DNA from: Bryobacteraceae bacterium
GTDB taxonomy: Bacteria > Acidobacteriota > Terriglobia > Bryobacterales > Bryobacteraceae
DNA: 64,000 bases
Direction of reading: 5' to 3'
Assembly: GCA_025056865.1 (NCBI GenBank)
Contig: JANWVO010000027.1
Location: forward strand, 1 to 64,000
This document shows, piece after piece, positions 19,071-29,239 of the stretch. The translations under genes and the position numbers were made by a program. Each line of letters opens with the position of its first letter. The first letter of the stretch is position 1. The notes beneath the pieces were generated by a model, which had not been told where the DNA came from, did not search any database, and saw only the letters and a program-made list of their open reading frames with translations.

Positions 19071-20440
19071 GACGAGTAGCTCCGCACCAGATCCATGATT
19101 TCATCGAACAGCCGCCGCGGCGCCGGCCCGCGCTGCTCGCAGAGGACGCGCACCACCGGTTCGGTCTGCGACACGCGCACATGCGCCCACCGCCCGTCCC
19201 AGTCCAGCCGCAGGCCGTCGCGCCGGTCGATGCGCGCCTCCGGATAGCGCCGCTCGAGTTCGTCGAACAGCTCCGGCACGAAGTGGGTGCGCACCGGAAT
19301 CTTGCCCTTCAGGATCGTGTACGACGGATACCCGGCCAGCAGCTCCGACAGCGGCTCGCCGCGCCGCGCCATGCGCGCGAGGATCGTCAGCATCGACGCG
19401 ATGCCGTCGTAGACATACGGAAACTGCGGCAGCATCACCGCGCCGGTGCCCTCCCCCGCCACGGCGATCCGATCCGCCGGAATGGCCGTCATCGCGTCCA
19501 CCACGGCCTGCCGCCCCACCGGCAGCCGCATCACCGTGCCGCCATGCGCCGCGGCCACCTCGTCCAGCAACGCCGTGGTGGAGAGGTTTGTCAGCACGAT
19601 CCGTCCGGGCCCCCGCTCCAGCAGCTCGTCGGCGATCACGACGATCACCATCTCCTCGCTCGCCGCCTCCCCCTGCTCGTCGGCGAAGGCGACGCGGTCG
19701 CTGTCGATGTCGAACAGGAAGCCCGCATCGGCGCCCACCGTGCGCACCAGCGGCGCCAGTTGCAGCTCGGCCATCTTCTTCGTCGTCGAAGGCTCATGGA
19801 CGAAGGTGCGCCCCTCGAGCGCCTCGTTGATGAGGATGAAGTTCATGCCGAAGCGCTCGATCATGCGCCGCAGGATCAGCCCCGAGGTGCCGTTGGTGCA
19901 GTCGATCAGCACGCGGAACCGCCGCAGCGCGCCGAGGTCGAACTCCGCCGCCAGCGCGTCCAGGTAGGCGTCAATGGCCGTTTCGTCCTCGCGCCGCCGC
20001 CCGAGCGCGTCCCAGCTCCGGAAGCGGAACTTGCGCAGATGGTAGATGTCGAGCAGCTCCTCGCTTTCGGCGCTGGAAAGATACCGGCCGCCGCGCGCGA
20101 GAAACTTCAGCGCGTTCCACTCCGCCGGATTGTGGCTTGCGCCGATCGAGACGCCGCCCGCCGCGTCCATCCGCCGCATGGCATGCTGGATCACCGGCGT
20201 CGACACGATGCCCAGGTCGACGACATCGTGCCCCGTGGCCAGCAGCGCGCCCGCTACGCCCTCGCGGATCATCAGGCTGGAGACGCGCGGATCGCGCCCG
20301 AGCACCACCGGGCCGCCCGGCTCGAGAAACGTGCCAAACGCGGCCGCAAAGTCGAGCACATGGGTGGCCGTGAGCCCGTGGCCGACGATGCCCCGCAGCC
20401 CGGCGGGCGAGATCCGCAGGCTCCTTGCGCCCCGCACCAC
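19067..20440 (-). CDS. phosphohexomutase family protein, copy B
   Basis: A 457-residue paralogue of the next gene. It keeps the catalytic serine (IGASHNPAEWNALK) and a metal loop DIDSDR. The specificity loop is AGEGTGAVM and the phosphate loop RVSQTEP, with Gln in place of the usual Asn. These changes suggest a different sugar phosphate from copy A. The start is a GTG at 20440, or the next GTG at 20437, two to five bases after the stop of the CBM9-like gene. Coupled translation with copy A (four-base overlap) suggests both are made together. Confidence 0.9.
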   Translation of the reverse strand: MVRGARSLRISPAGLRGIVGHGLTATHVLDFAAAFGTFLEPGGPVVLGRDPRVSSLMIREGVAGALLATGHDVVDLGIVSTPVIQHAMRRMDAAGGVSIGASHNPAEWNALKFLARGGRYLSSAESEELLDIYHLRKFRFRSWDALGRRREDETAIDAYLDALAAEFDLGALRRFRVLIDCTNGTSGLILRRMIERFGMNFILINEALEGRTFVHEPSTTKKMAELQLAPLVRTVGADAGFLFDIDSDRVAFADEQGEAASEEMVIVVIADELLERGPGRIVLTNLSTTALLDEVAAAHGGTVMRLPVGRQAVVDAMTAIPADRIAVAGEGTGAVMLPQFPYVYDGIASMLTILARMARRGEPLSELLAGYPSYTILKGKIPVRTHFVPELFDELERRYPEARIDRRDGLRLDWDGRWAHVRVSQTEPVVRVLCEQRGPAPRRLFDEIMDLVRSYSS

Positions 20441-20442
20441 GG

Positions 20443-21132
20443 CTATTCCTCCAGCCGGAGAATGCCGAACGCTTCCGGAATGTGATGATTGCCGGTCGGC
20501 CCCGTCGGCCTCCAGGCGATGCTCTTGCGCGGCGGCGGACCTTGCAGGCGGTAATAGTTCACCCGGAATTCGAACCCCGGCCCCACGCGCTTTTCTGTAA
20601 TCGAACGGATCGGAATCTTGAACGCCCCGTACCAGACTTTGCGCGCGCTGTCGATCCGGGCTGCCACTTCAAAGCCCGAGTTCCACAGCCATCCGCCTTC
20701 CGGCTTCGGTTCCTTGCGGTCGATGTCGAGATCCACCCACTCGCCCAGCGGCGAGACCTGATACTCGCGGTATTGCCAGATCTTTTCGAAATCGGCGCCG
20801 ATGAAAATCTCGGCCACGTCGCGCTCCCACAGCCGGTTCGTCTCGCGGTCCGTCACCGGCTGCGGATTCACGTGAAGCTCTTCATAGGGACAGATGAACA
20901 GAAAGTAGAGGTGCGTGTCCGTCCAGCGGGAGCGGATTTCGGTGCGGTGCCCGGGCGTTGGCGTGCCGCGCGCGCTGTTTTCGGCGATCACCGCCGGCGC
21001 GCCGAACCAGAGGCCGGACTCGGGATCCGTGTTGAGAACCACGTTGCCTTGCAGGCGCCGGCTGCGCGCCACTTCCTGCGTCGCATCCGGCGCCGCCAGC
21101 ATCAAAAGAACAAGGCCGGCGATCCACGGCAT
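20443..21132 (-). CDS. exported carbohydrate-binding family 9-like protein
   Basis: A beta-sandwich protein of about 229 residues after an N-terminal signal peptide. It resembles the CBM9/DOMON-like proteins often found with secreted sugar enzymes: the motifs SRWTDTHLYFLFICPYE, ERDVAEIFIG and EYQVSPLGEWVDLDID match that family. I start at ATG 21132, which has GGGAA six bases upstream. Starts at 21147 or 21168 would run into the divergent small gene. It heads an operon with the two phosphohexomutases, spaced by two bases. Confidence 0.82.
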   Translation of the reverse strand: MPWIAGLVLLMLAAPDATQEVARSRRLQGNVVLNTDPESGLWFGAPAVIAENSARGTPTPGHRTEIRSRWTDTHLYFLFICPYEELHVNPQPVTDRETNRLWERDVAEIFIGADFEKIWQYREYQVSPLGEWVDLDIDRKEPKPEGGWLWNSGFEVAARIDSARKVWYGAFKIPIRSITEKRVGPGFEFRVNYYRLQGPPPRKSIAWRPTGPTGNHHIPEAFGILRLEE

Positions 21133-21155
21133 GGCAGTTCCCATCATATCCGCGC

Positions 21156-21434
21156 ATGAATCCTCCATCCGCCTTCACCGATTACCGCGATGAGCTCGAA
21201 CGGCACGAGTTTCAGATGGGCCCGGAAGCGGGCCGCCTCGCCGTCGCCCTCGATATCCTCACGGACGCGCTGATCCTCGTCGGCCAGCACGGCGTTTACT
21301 GCCAGAGCGCACGTCAGCCGGGCAAGCCCGCCATGGACGTGCAGATCATCTCGCAGAACATCCAGCAGGCCAAGGAGCTGGTCTCCAGCGTCATCACGCT
21401 GCTTCGCGAGCAGCGCCGCCAGAGCCGCGGCTGA
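21156..21434 (+). CDS. small conserved-looking hypothetical protein
   Basis: A 92-residue protein that I do not recognise. It has no signal peptide or membrane helix and is predicted mostly helical, with a hydrophobic central segment (LAVALDILTDALILVG). Strongly GC-biased third codon positions match the neighbouring genes and support coding; the antisense frame is also open but looks less natural. It is divergent from the CBM9-like gene and convergent with the PatZ-like gene, and a strong terminator hairpin lies 57 bases after its stop. Confidence 0.6.
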   Translation: MNPPSAFTDYRDELERHEFQMGPEAGRLAVALDILTDALILVGQHGVYCQSARQPGKPAMDVQIISQNIQQAKELVSSVITLLREQRRQSRG

Positions 21435-21490
21435 GGCGCGCGGCCACGCGCCTGCCTGCCTGCGGGCGAATGGATGCCTCACTCCCTGCG

Positions 21491-21519
21491 GGCGCCCTGC
21501 CGCGGATCGGCAGGGCGCC
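21491..21519. terminator. strong stem-loop between convergent genes
   Basis: A perfect 12-bp inverted repeat (21491-21502 and 21508-21519) with a five-base loop (CGGAT). It sits between the ends of two convergent genes, which is where a bidirectional terminator is expected. No U-tract follows on either strand, as is common in GC-rich genomes. Confidence 0.65.
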
Positions 21520-21543
21520 GCGCGGAAGGCCGTGCGCGCCGGA

Positions 21544-24282
21544 TCAGTTCAGCTCCAGCCGCGCGGAAACCACCGGCTCGTCCACTTCGCGCTGAATGCG
21601 GAATCCCAGCCGCTCGGCCACTCTCTGCATCGCCGTGTTCTCGGCCAGAATGTCGGCGACAATCGCCTTCACGCCTTCCCGGCGGCCAATGTCGATCAGC
21701 CTTCGCAGCAGCTCCGAACCGAGTCCCATGTTCTGGAATTCGTCGGTGACGACAATCGAGAATTCGGCCTCCGGCTGCGCCAGCCCCTGCAACCGGCCCA
21801 CGGCGATGATCTGCTTCTGGCCGGTCTGCGGGTCGGTGCGCTCGGCCACCAGCGCCATCTGGCGGGCGTAGTCGATGAAGCAGATGCGGATCAGCCGTTC
21901 ATGCGCCACGCGCTGGCTCAGGTTCAGCACCTGAAGGTAGCGGTGATAGACCGTGCGCTCGGAGAGCGACTCGTGGAAGCGCACCATCGCCGGCTCGTCC
22001 TCCGGACGGATCGGCCGGATCAGCACCTTCTCGCCGTTCCGCATCGTCCACTCCCCGGCGTATTCGGCCGGGTAGGGCCGGATGGCCGGCCGCGGCAGGT
22101 CCTGCTCGCGCATCGAGGGATCATGGAGCACGATGCGCGCATCCAGCGCCAGCAGCCGCTCCGGCGATGCCAGCAGCGGGTTGATGTCGATCTCGCGGAT
22201 CCAGGGCTGCTCCACCACGAGCCGCGAGAACCGCACCATCAACTGCTCCAGCGCGGCAATGTCCACCGGCTTGCGCCCGCGCACGCCTTTCAGCGCCGTA
22301 AAGATCTTCGTGCGCTCCATCGTCCTCCGCGCCAGCGTCGTGTTCAGAGGCGGAAGCGCCAGCGCGCGGTCGCGGAACACCTCCACAAGCTGCCCGCCCA
22401 TGCCAAACAGGATCACCGGGCCGAACTGCGGATCGATCGACGAGCCGAGGATCACCTCATAGCCGTCCAGCTTCGCAAACGGCTGCACATTCACGCCCTG
22501 GAAGTGCCCGGGGCCGGCCTTTTCCGTCACGCTCGCCTGAATGGCGCGGAAGGCGCGCCGCACCGCCTCTTCATCGCCCAGGTTGAGCTGCACGCCGCCG
22601 ACGTCCGTCTTGTGCGTGATGGTCAGCGAGTGCAGCTTCAGCACCACCGGATAGCCGATCTCCGCCGCCGCGCGCACGGCGTCGTCCTCGGTGGCGGCGA
22701 TGATCGACGGCAGCACCGGGATGCCATAGGCGGCCAGCACCTGTTTCGATTCATGCTCGGTGAGGATGGTGCGGCCCTCGGCGCGCACGCGGTCCAGCAC
22801 CTCGCGGGCCTTCATCGCGGAGCCGCCCTCCTCGTCGCCCGCATAGGTTGGCGTCTCGTACAGCGCCTTCAGGTTGTACGAATAGCGCCACATGTAATTG
22901 AACATGTGCGCGGCGGTGTCCGGGTAGGGAAAGGTCGGAATGCCTGCCTGATTCAGGATCTGCTCGCCCGCGGCCACTTCCACGCCGCCCATCCAGGAAG
23001 CCAGCACCGGGCGGTCGCCAAGCCGGGCCAGAGGCTTCAGAAGCTGCGCCGTCTGCGTGGCATCGGTCATCGCCTGCGGCGTCAGGATGACGAGCATGCC
23101 GTCGGTGTTTTCGTCCTTGGCCACCACTTCCAGCGCCTTGGCATAGCGGTCCGGGCCGGCGTCGCCGATGATGTCCACCGGGTTGCGGTGGCTCCAGGTC
23201 GGCGGCAGGAACTGATTCAGCTCTTCAATGGTCTTCTGCGACAGCTCGGCCAGTTCGCCGCCGCCGAGCAGCAGCGCGTCGGCCGCCAGCACGCCCGGCC
23301 CGCCGGCGTTGGTCAGAATCGTCAGCCGCGGCCCCTTCGGCCGCGGCTGCCGGGACAATACCTCGGCCATGTAGAACAGCTCGGCGATGGTGCTCACCCG
23401 CAGCACGCCGCTGCGCAGGAAGGCTGAATCCAGCACGTCATCGGAGCCGGTCATCGCGCCAGTATGGGAGGCCGCCGCCGCCGAGCCAGCCGCCGTGCGG
23501 CCCGCCTTGATCACGATGATCGGTTTCGTGTAGGCCACCTCGCGCGCCGCCGACAGGAAGCTGCGGGCGTCACCCACCGTCTCCATGTAGAGCAGGATCG
23601 CCCGCGTCTTCGGGTCGTCGCCCAGGTAGTAGATCAGGTCGCCCCAGCCGACGTCGGCCATGGCGCCAATCGACATGAACGCGCTGAAGCCGACGTTCTC
23701 TTTCAGGCTCCAGTCCAGCACCGCCGTGCACAGCGCGCCGCTCTGGCTGAGGAACGCAATGTTGCCGGTGCGCGCCATCGCCGCGGCGAATGTCGCATTC
23801 ACGCCGGTCGGCGGAATCATGATGCCCAGGCAGTTCGGGCCGATGATCCGCATCCCGGCGGCGCGGGCATTCTCCACCAGTTGCCGCTCCAGCTCCGCGC
23901 CTTCCGGCCCTGTCTCCTTGAAGCCGGCCGAAATCACGACGGCCGCCTTGATGCCCGCCTCGCCGCATTCCCGGATGATGCCCGGGATCAGCCGCGCCGG
24001 CGTCACCACCACGGCGAGATCCACTTCGGCGGGGATCTCCTTCACGTTCCGGTACGCCTTGATCCCCAGCACGCTCGCCCGGTTCGGGTTCACCGGAAAG
24101 ACCGCTCCGCCAAACGGCGAGCTGATCAGGTTCCACAGCGTCGTGCGGCCCACCGAGCCGGGCGTTTCCGTCGCGCCGATGACGGCGACGTTCTTCGGCT
24201 TGAAAAACGGATCGAGCGGATGCTCCTTTTCGCCGAAAATGTTGTGCGCTTTCTTGAGGGATTTGCCGCTGCCAGGTTTCAT
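21544..24282 (-). CDS. PatZ-like fusion: ADP-forming acyl-CoA synthetase plus GNAT acetyltransferase
   Basis: A 912-residue multidomain protein. The N-terminal CoA-binding Rossmann domain begins at [20 protein letters not shown] (about 23-45), followed by the succinyl-CoA-synthetase-like domain, an ATP-grasp domain (about 485-700) and a C-terminal GNAT acetyltransferase (about 745-912, acetyl-CoA motif [11 protein letters not shown]). The order is that of Pat/PatZ protein lysine acetyltransferases. Here the SHTGAMTG segment keeps the histidine that carries phosphate in active ADP-forming synthetases, so it may retain acyl-CoA synthetase activity. Start set at ATG 24282; the 25 codons upstream look non-coding. 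Confidence 0.9.
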   Translation of the reverse strand: MKPGSGKSLKKAHNIFGEKEHPLDPFFKPKNVAVIGATETPGSVGRTTLWNLISSPFGGAVFPVNPNRASVLGIKAYRNVKEIPAEVDLAVVVTPARLIPGIIRECGEAGIKAAVVISAGFKETGPEGAELERQLVENARAAGMRIIGPNCLGIMIPPTGVNATFAAAMARTGNIAFLSQSGALCTAVLDWSLKENVGFSAFMSIGAMADVGWGDLIYYLGDDPKTRAILLYMETVGDARSFLSAAREVAYTKPIIVIKAGRTAAGSAAAASHTGAMTGSDDVLDSAFLRSGVLRVSTIAELFYMAEVLSRQPRPKGPRLTILTNAGGPGVLAADALLLGGGELAELSQKTIEELNQFLPPTWSHRNPVDIIGDAGPDRYAKALEVVAKDENTDGMLVILTPQAMTDATQTAQLLKPLARLGDRPVLASWMGGVEVAAGEQILNQAGIPTFPYPDTAAHMFNYMWRYSYNLKALYETPTYAGDEEGGSAMKAREVLDRVRAEGRTILTEHESKQVLAAYGIPVLPSIIAATEDDAVRAAAEIGYPVVLKLHSLTITHKTDVGGVQLNLGDEEAVRRAFRAIQASVTEKAGPGHFQGVNVQPFAKLDGYEVILGSSIDPQFGPVILFGMGGQLVEVFRDRALALPPLNTTLARRTMERTKIFTALKGVRGRKPVDIAALEQLMVRFSRLVVEQPWIREIDINPLLASPERLLALDARIVLHDPSMREQDLPRPAIRPYPAEYAGEWTMRNGEKVLIRPIRPEDEPAMVRFHESLSERTVYHRYLQVLNLSQRVAHERLIRICFIDYARQMALVAERTDPQTGQKQIIAVGRLQGLAQPEAEFSIVVTDEFQNMGLGSELLRRLIDIGRREGVKAIVADILAENTAMQRVAERLGFRIQREVDEPVVSARLELN

Positions 24283-24372
24283 TTGAGTGCTTCCGGTCCG
24301 AATCAATGAAATTCCGAACGCACCTCTATCATCCCGCCCGGCGGGAGCGCGCGGCAAGGGGCGCGAGGGGCG

Positions 24373-27300
24373 CTACCAGTAGCGCCCCTGCGTGTAGGGC
24401 ACGCCCGCGGCGTCGAGCGCCTGCTCGAACTTCTTCAGCTCTTCGAGCAGCGACTTCAGCTTCGCCGACTCTTCGGCCAGCTCCTCGTTCGCGATCCGCA
24501 GGTTCATCTGCATCGTGCCCGTCGGCGGCCCGGCCATGCCGCGCGTCACCGTCACCGCATTGTTGGCCCGGCTCTGGATGGTGGACGGCGCGCCGGACTC
24601 CAGCCCGCGCAGCGTCTCGTCGCCGCGGATCCTGCGCAGGATGGCCGTCACGCGCGCATCCAGCTTCAGCGCCGTCTCCATCATCTGCGGCTGCGCCGGC
24701 CCGTCCAGCAGCGCCCGCCGGATGGCCGTCAGGCGCGCCTTGGCGCGGTTGGCCTCGTCCAGCGCGCCCAGCACCTGCCGCTGAAGCCGCAGCGCCCGCT
24801 CGATGAATTCATCGCGCGCCTTCCGGTCGGCCTCGCTCAGCGTCAGCGCCGGATCGGCCTCCACCGTGATCGTGGCCTCGGCCCCCAGCGGCGTCACCAC
24901 GCCCGCCACCTTCTTCGCCAGCGTCACCTTGTAGACGCCCGGCGCCACCAGCGCGCCGCCCTGCGGCTGCCGCTGGCCCATCGCTTCCTCTTCGGCGCCC
25001 TGCTGCCCCTGCTGCGCCGCGCTGATCGCCGGCCCGCGCAGGTTCCAGGTGACGCGGTGGATGCCGCGCGTCACCGGCCCGGTCAGATGCCGCACCACGC
25101 GGCCCCGGGCGTCGGTGATCGTCAGCAGGATCTGCGGCGGCTCTTCATCGTCTTCCGCTGTCAGCTCCGCCTGCGATGGATACAGCGACGGGTCCTGCTT
25201 GGCGCGCTCCTGCCGCTGCTGCCGCTTCGTCTTCAGCGTCTCCTTCAGCCAGTAGGTGATCGTCGCGCCATACGGCGGATTCTCGGCCATGTAGAGCTGC
25301 TCGCCCTGCGAGCCGCGGCTCTTGCCCGTGTCCTGCACGAACAGCGCCGCCTTCTTCACCGGGAACACGTGCGCCGGCTTCTCGAAGACCTCGTTGGATA
25401 CGTGCCGCAGCGGCGTGTAGTCGTCCAGGATGTAAAAGCCGCGCCCGAACGTGGCCAGCACCAGGTCGCCTTCACGCTCCTGTACCGCCAGGTCGCGCAC
25501 CGGAATCGTCGGCAGGTTGTTGCGCAGCCGGATCCATTTCTTCCCGCCGTCCACGGTGAAGAACAGCCCGAACTCCGTGCCCACGAACAGCAGGTTCGGA
25601 TTCACGGGATCCTCGGCCAGCGAAAGCGCCGGGCCGTTCTCCGGAAGGTTGCCGGAAATCGAGGTCCACGTCGCGCCCCTGTCCGTGGACTTCATCACGT
25701 AGGGGCGGAAATCGCCGTTCTTGTGGTTGTCAAACAGCGCATACACGGTGTTGACGTCATGCCGCGACGCCACCAGCCGCTGCACGTAGACGCCAATCGG
25801 CCCGATGTGCGAAAGATCCGGCAGCCCGGCGATCTTCTCGATCCTGCGCCACGTCTTGCCGCCGTCTTCGGTGACGTGGATCAGGCCATCGTCGCTGCCC
25901 GTGTAAATCAGCCCTTCCTTGCGCGGCGACTCGCTCACCGCGGTGAGGTTGCCGAACGTGGAAGTCGACTGATGCTTCGCAATCGCCTCCGGCGGCCAGA
26001 TGCGGCCCATCACCGGCAGCCTGTTGCGGTCCACCTGCCGCGTGAGGTCTCCGCTCACCGGCGTCCAGGAATTGCCCCGGTCGTCGGAGCGGAACAGCCG
26101 GTTGGCGCCGAAATACAGCCGCTTCGGATTGTGCGGGCTGATGATGTAGGGCGACTCCCAGTTGAAGCGCAGCGGCGGCTCGCCCTTGCCCTCCACCGGG
26201 CGGATGGGCACACGCTCGCCGGTGCGCCTGTCCAGCCGCACCAGCCCGCCGTACTGCGACTCGGCGTAAACGATGTTCGGATCCGTGGGATCGATGCGCA
26301 CCACGAAGCCGTCGCCGCCGGTGACCACGAACCAGTCGTTGTTGGTGGCGCCGTCCACGCCCCGCGTCGCCGACGGCCCGCACACCGTGTTGTTGTCCTG
26401 CGTGCCGCCGCAGACGTTGTACACCGGCGCGCTGTTGTCCACTGCCACGTTGTAGAACTGCATCACCGGCAGGTTCGTGATGTGGCGCCACAGCCGCCCG
26501 CCGTCCCAGGTTTCGTAGATGCCGCCGTCGCAGCCGGCGAGGATGTGGCTGGAGTCTTTCGGGTCGATCCACCACGCGTGCGTGTCGACGTGCTTGGCGC
26601 GTTCGCCCACCGCACGCCAGGTGGCGCCGCCGTCGTCGGAGACGCGCACGATCACGTCCATCATGTACAGCCGCCCGGCGATCTGCGGGTCGGCGAAGAC
26701 GCGCCCGTAGTACATCGGCTGCCCCGCCAGGTTCGACCGGCGCTCCCAGCTTTCTCCGGAATCCAGCGACCGGTATGTGCCCGTGCCTTCGCGCCCCGCT
26801 TCCACCACGGCGTAGACCAGCCCGCGCTGCGCCCGCGAAAACTCCAGCCCGATGCGTCCCAGCTCGCCCGGGGGCAGCCCCGTCGTGATCTTGCGCCACG
26901 TCCTGCCGCCGTCGTTGGACTTGTACAGCGCCGACTCCGGCCCGCCGTGGATCAGCGTCCACACGTGCCGGCGCCGTTGGTGCGCCGCTGCCAGCACGAC
27001 GTCCGGATGGAAAGGATCCAGCGCCACGTCGGTCACGCCCGTGTCGTCGCTGATCTTCAGGATCTGCGTCCACGTCTGCCCGCCATCGGTGGTCTTGTAG
27101 AGGCCGCGGTCGCCGCCGGAGGACCACAGCGGGCCCTGCGCCGCCACGTAGACGACGTTCGAGTCGCGCGGATCGATGACGATGCGCCCGATGTTGCCGG
27201 AGTTCCGCAGGCCCATGTTCTTCCAGGTGCGCCCGCCGTCGGCCGAGCGGTACACGCCGTCGCCGTAGCCCACGCTGCGCTGCGCGTTGTGCTCGCCGGT

Positions 27301-27651
27301 GCCCACCCAGATGACGTTGGGATCGCGCGGATCCAGCGCCACGTCGCCAATCGAGTAGCTGCCTTCGTTCTGGAAGATTGGCGTCCACGTGGTGCCTGCG
27401 TTCGTCGTCTTCCACACGCCGCCGGAGGCGACGCCCGCATACCATGTGGCCGCGTGGTTCGGATGAACGGCCAGGATGTTTACGCGTCCGGACAGCAGCG
27501 CCGGGCCGATCGAACGCAGCCGGAAGGACTGGAACGTGGAAGCCTGCCAGGGGTCGTTCGCGTCAGGCTTGGCAGGGGCCGGCTTGGGCGCGTCCTGCGC
27601 CCAGGCAAGGCTCAGGCAAAACACGGTGGCGAGGCAGGGTGCAGACCGCAT
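24373..27651 (-). CDS. exported BNR/VPS10-type beta-propeller protein
   Basis: A 1092-residue exported protein with a signal peptide ending near AWAQ. Residues 30-760 hold many sortilin/BNR repeats with the Asp-box-like pattern (S/T-x-D-G-G-x-T-W), for example SADGGRTWKN, TTDGGQTWTQ, SNDGGRTWRK and TEDGGKTWRR, forming one or two propellers. The C-terminal third has a beta-sandwich (fibronectin-like) segment and a helical end. Proteins of this size and layout are widespread in Acidobacteria and are often annotated glycosyl hydrolase or sortilin-like, without proven activity. The start was moved to 27651 because only this ATG gives a signal peptide. Confidence 0.85.
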   Translation of the reverse strand: MRSAPCLATVFCLSLAWAQDAPKPAPAKPDANDPWQASTFQSFRLRSIGPALLSGRVNILAVHPNHAATWYAGVASGGVWKTTNAGTTWTPIFQNEGSYSIGDVALDPRDPNVIWVGTGEHNAQRSVGYGDGVYRSADGGRTWKNMGLRNSGNIGRIVIDPRDSNVVYVAAQGPLWSSGGDRGLYKTTDGGQTWTQILKISDDTGVTDVALDPFHPDVVLAAAHQRRRHVWTLIHGGPESALYKSNDGGRTWRKITTGLPPGELGRIGLEFSRAQRGLVYAVVEAGREGTGTYRSLDSGESWERRSNLAGQPMYYGRVFADPQIAGRLYMMDVIVRVSDDGGATWRAVGERAKHVDTHAWWIDPKDSSHILAGCDGGIYETWDGGRLWRHITNLPVMQFYNVAVDNSAPVYNVCGGTQDNNTVCGPSATRGVDGATNNDWFVVTGGDGFVVRIDPTDPNIVYAESQYGGLVRLDRRTGERVPIRPVEGKGEPPLRFNWESPYIISPHNPKRLYFGANRLFRSDDRGNSWTPVSGDLTRQVDRNRLPVMGRIWPPEAIAKHQSTSTFGNLTAVSESPRKEGLIYTGSDDGLIHVTEDGGKTWRRIEKIAGLPDLSHIGPIGVYVQRLVASRHDVNTVYALFDNHKNGDFRPYVMKSTDRGATWTSISGNLPENGPALSLAEDPVNPNLLFVGTEFGLFFTVDGGKKWIRLRNNLPTIPVRDLAVQEREGDLVLATFGRGFYILDDYTPLRHVSNEVFEKPAHVFPVKKAALFVQDTGKSRGSQGEQLYMAENPPYGATITYWLKETLKTKRQQRQERAKQDPSLYPSQAELTAEDDEEPPQILLTITDARGRVVRHLTGPVTRGIHRVTWNLRGPAISAAQQGQQGAEEEAMGQRQPQGGALVAPGVYKVTLAKKVAGVVTPLGAEATITVEADPALTLSEADRKARDEFIERALRLQRQVLGALDEANRAKARLTAIRRALLDGPAQPQMMETALKLDARVTAILRRIRGDETLRGLESGAPSTIQSRANNAVTVTRGMAGPPTGTMQMNLRIANEELAEESAKLKSLLEELKKFEQALDAAGVPYTQGRYW

Positions 27652-27733
27652 ACGCGCCACAGTGTATCGCAGCGGCGGCGTCTTCGAAGATGCCTGCATT
27701 GCGCTCCCGTCCGGCGGCATCCAAGAAAGCAGA

Positions 27734-29239
27734 GTGCAAACCATCGCTGTCACCGGCGCCACCGGCTATATCGGCGGCCGCCTTGTGCCGCGCCTCCTCG
27801 AGGCCGGCTTCCGCGTCCGCTGCCTCGTGCGCTCGCCGATGAAGCTCCGCGACCGCCCGTGGTCGAATCATCCGCAGGTCGAAATCGTCGCGGCGGACCT
27901 CGGCAATGAAGATGCCGTGCGCCGCGCCCTGCAAGGCTGCCGCGCCGCCTGCTATCTCGTCCACTCGATGATCAGCGCGGGCCGGGATTACGCGGCGCAG
28001 GACCGCAGCCTCGCCCGCACGTTCGCGGCTGCGGCCAGGCAGGCGGGCGTCGCCCGCATTCTCTATCTCGGCGGCCTGGGCGAAACCGGTCCCGGGCTGA
28101 GCGAGCACCTCTCTTCCCGCCGCGAAGTCGAGGCGGCGCTTCAGTCTGCGGGCGTGCCTGTCACCGTGTTCCGCGCCGCCATGATCATCGGCAGCGGCTC
28201 GGCGTCGTTCGAAATCCTCCGCTACCTTGTGGAGCGCCTGCCGCTCATGATCACGCCCCGCTGGGTGCACACGCCCTGCCAGCCCATCGCCGTGCGCAAC
28301 GTCATCCACTATCTCGCCGCGGCGCTCGACAACAGCGACACGGCCGGCCAGACCTATGACATCGGCGGGCCAGAGGTGCTCACCTACCGCCAGATCATGG
28401 ATCTGATGGGGGAGGAGCTTGGCGTGGGCCGGCGGCTCATTCTTCCGGTGCCTGTCCTCACGCCCCGGCTCAGCTCGTACTGGATCCACCTGGTGACTCC
28501 GCTGCACCATTCCATTGCCCGCCCGCTGGCCGAGGGGCTCCGCAACCCCGTCGTCTGCCGCGAGACGCGCATCCGCCAGCTCATCCCGCAGCCGCTGCTG
28601 ACGGTCCGCGAAGCGATCCGCGCCGCGCTTCAGAAGTCGGACAGCGGCGAAACCGAGACCACCTGGAGCATGGCCGGCCCCCTGCCCGGTGATCCGGATT
28701 GGGCCGGCGGGAAAGTCTTCGTCGACTCGCGCAGCGCCATCGTGCGCGCGCCGGCGCAGGAAGTGTTCCGCACCGTCTGCCGCCAGGGCGGGCGCAACGG
28801 CTGGTACGCCAATTGGCTCTGGCAGGTGCGCGGCTTCCTCGACCGCCTCGCCGGCGGCCCCGGCCTGCGGCGCGGCCGCAGGAATCCCGATGACATCGGG
28901 CTGGGCGAGGCGCTCGACTTCTGGCGCGTCACAGGCCTCGAGCCGCCCCGCCTCCTGCGGCTGCGGGCGGAAATGAAACTGCCCGGCGAGGCGCTGCTGG
29001 AATTCCGCATTCAGGCGCTTTCGCCGGACTCCTGCCGCCTCGTTCAGGAAGCGAGGTTCCACCCGCGCGGCCTTCTCGGGCTGCTCTACTGGTTCGCCGT
29101 CACGCCGTTCCACGCCTTCGTCTTTCAGGGCATGCTCAACGCGCTGCGGCGGGAGGCTGAGCAGGCGGCCCTCAGCCGGAGCTCTTCAACGCCTCTTCCA
29201 GGCTCTCCCGCACGTCGAACACCGTATCGAGGCGCGTGA
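27734..29239 (+). CDS. NAD(P)-binding epimerase-like protein with DUF2867 domain
   Basis: A 501-residue two-domain protein. The N-terminal half is an atypical short-chain/NmrA-type Rossmann domain (TGATGYIGGRLVPRLLEAG near 7-25). The C-terminal half, from about residue 335, matches the DUF2867 domain commonly fused to it (block NWLWQVRGFLDRLAGGPGLRRGR). Family members are putative NAD(P)H oxidoreductases of unknown substrate. The likely start is GTG 27734, since upstream codons belong to the divergent gene's leader. The 3' end overlaps the convergent STAS gene by 68 bases, so the last 20 residues are the antisense of that gene. Confidence 0.85.
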   Translation: MQTIAVTGATGYIGGRLVPRLLEAGFRVRCLVRSPMKLRDRPWSNHPQVEIVAADLGNEDAVRRALQGCRAACYLVHSMISAGRDYAAQDRSLARTFAAAARQAGVARILYLGGLGETGPGLSEHLSSRREVEAALQSAGVPVTVFRAAMIIGSGSASFEILRYLVERLPLMITPRWVHTPCQPIAVRNVIHYLAAALDNSDTAGQTYDIGGPEVLTYRQIMDLMGEELGVGRRLILPVPVLTPRLSSYWIHLVTPLHHSIARPLAEGLRNPVVCRETRIRQLIPQPLLTVREAIRAALQKSDSGETETTWSMAGPLPGDPDWAGGKVFVDSRSAIVRAPAQEVFRTVCRQGGRNGWYANWLWQVRGFLDRLAGGPGLRRGRRNPDDIGLGEALDFWRVTGLEPPRLLRLRAEMKLPGEALLEFRIQALSPDSCRLVQEARFHPRGLLGLLYWFAVTPFHAFVFQGMLNALRREAEQAALSRSSSTPLPGSPARRTPYRGA

